Below the pieces are notes generated by a model. The model was not told the origin of the DNA. It saw nothing but the letters and a program-made list of their open reading frames with translations, and ran no database searches. From the NCBI GenBank assembly GCA_041686345.1, contig JAWLEA010000088.1, positions 1 to 14,126 of the forward strand: a stretch of 14,126 nucleotides of DNA. The letters run 5' to 3'. The DNA is from JAQICJ01 sp041686345. Its GTDB lineage: Bacteria > Myxococcota_A > Polyangia > HGW-17. A program made the position numbers and the translations under genes. Positions 14,017-14,126 of this stretch are shown piece by piece; position 1 is the first letter of the stretch, and each line of letters opens with the position of its first letter.

Positions 14017-14090
14017 TTAGTTCTCGTTTCAGGATACTGGTTATTGGCTGCGGCTGAAGTTGGATTGAGATGCGCGAAGTAACTTCGCAG
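14017..14090 (+). repeat. Tandem 74-bp repeat, unit 2 (R4)
   Basis: Direct, gapless continuation of unit 1. The 5' half has drifted (12 substitutions, all within the first 43 bases) while the final 31 bases, including the inverted repeat GCGAAGTAACTTCGC (14073-14087), are identical. The remaining 36 bases to the window end do not start a third unit. Confidence 0.88.
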
Positions 14091-14126
14091 ACATAGTAGA
14101 CACTATTTCAAGAAGTTACGACAAAG

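Noticed and set aside
13943..14090. CRISPR-like array: identical 31-base segments separated by 43 bases
   Set aside because: Only two copies, and the two intervening segments are clearly related to each other and to repeats elsewhere, so they are not independent spacers. No cas gene is present.

Overview
This window comes from an AT-rich, Gram-negative-type bacterium with a diderm envelope. The signs are a lipoprotein, several secreted proteins, and a minor-pilin/PilY1 cluster of the type IV pilus kind. Codon use looks uniform across the window. No ribosomal or other marker gene allows firm placement; the mix of traits suggests an uncultured or deep-branching lineage rather than a well-known enterobacterium or pseudomonad, but this is inference only.

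Left part (1-4700): the window opens inside a minus-strand cytoplasmic sensor histidine kinase, of which the GAF-like, PAS and HisKA regions are present and the ATPase domain lies off the left edge. Next is a plus-strand lysine-rich TPR lipoprotein, flanked on both sides by copies of the same intergenic repeat. Two abutting minus-strand genes follow: an exported protein with SH3-like domains and, upstream of it, an unrecognised 248-residue protein with an arginine-rich tail.

Centre (4801-11980, all minus strand): a six-gene pilus-assembly operon in the order pilX-like, heme-less cytochrome-c-like protein, pilY1-like adhesin, pilV-like, pilW-like, fimT/gspH-like. Spacing is tight (2 to 9 bp, or a 4-bp ATGA overlap) except for a 118-bp gap before pilY1 that holds a perfect 10-bp-stem hairpin. 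The minor pilins would form a tip complex that primes the pilus and carries PilY1. The PilY1-like protein has the conserved C-terminal propeller, but its N-terminal half has a DUF4114-like domain and a cysteine-rich knot rather than a recognisable von Willebrand A domain. A good -10 box lies upstream of the operon, preceded by a C8 homopolymer and a dense set of palindromes.

Right part (12229-14126): an amidohydrolase-2 family metal-dependent hydrolase (minus), a divergent O6-alkylguanine-DNA alkyltransferase (plus), a small uncertain minus-strand gene, and two tandem 74-bp repeats related to those around the TPR gene. No tRNA, rRNA, transposase or CRISPR array is visible. The most unusual items are the dispersed repeat family, which tends to sit at transcription-unit boundaries and in one case supplies a gene's stop codon, and the two odd members of the pilus operon.
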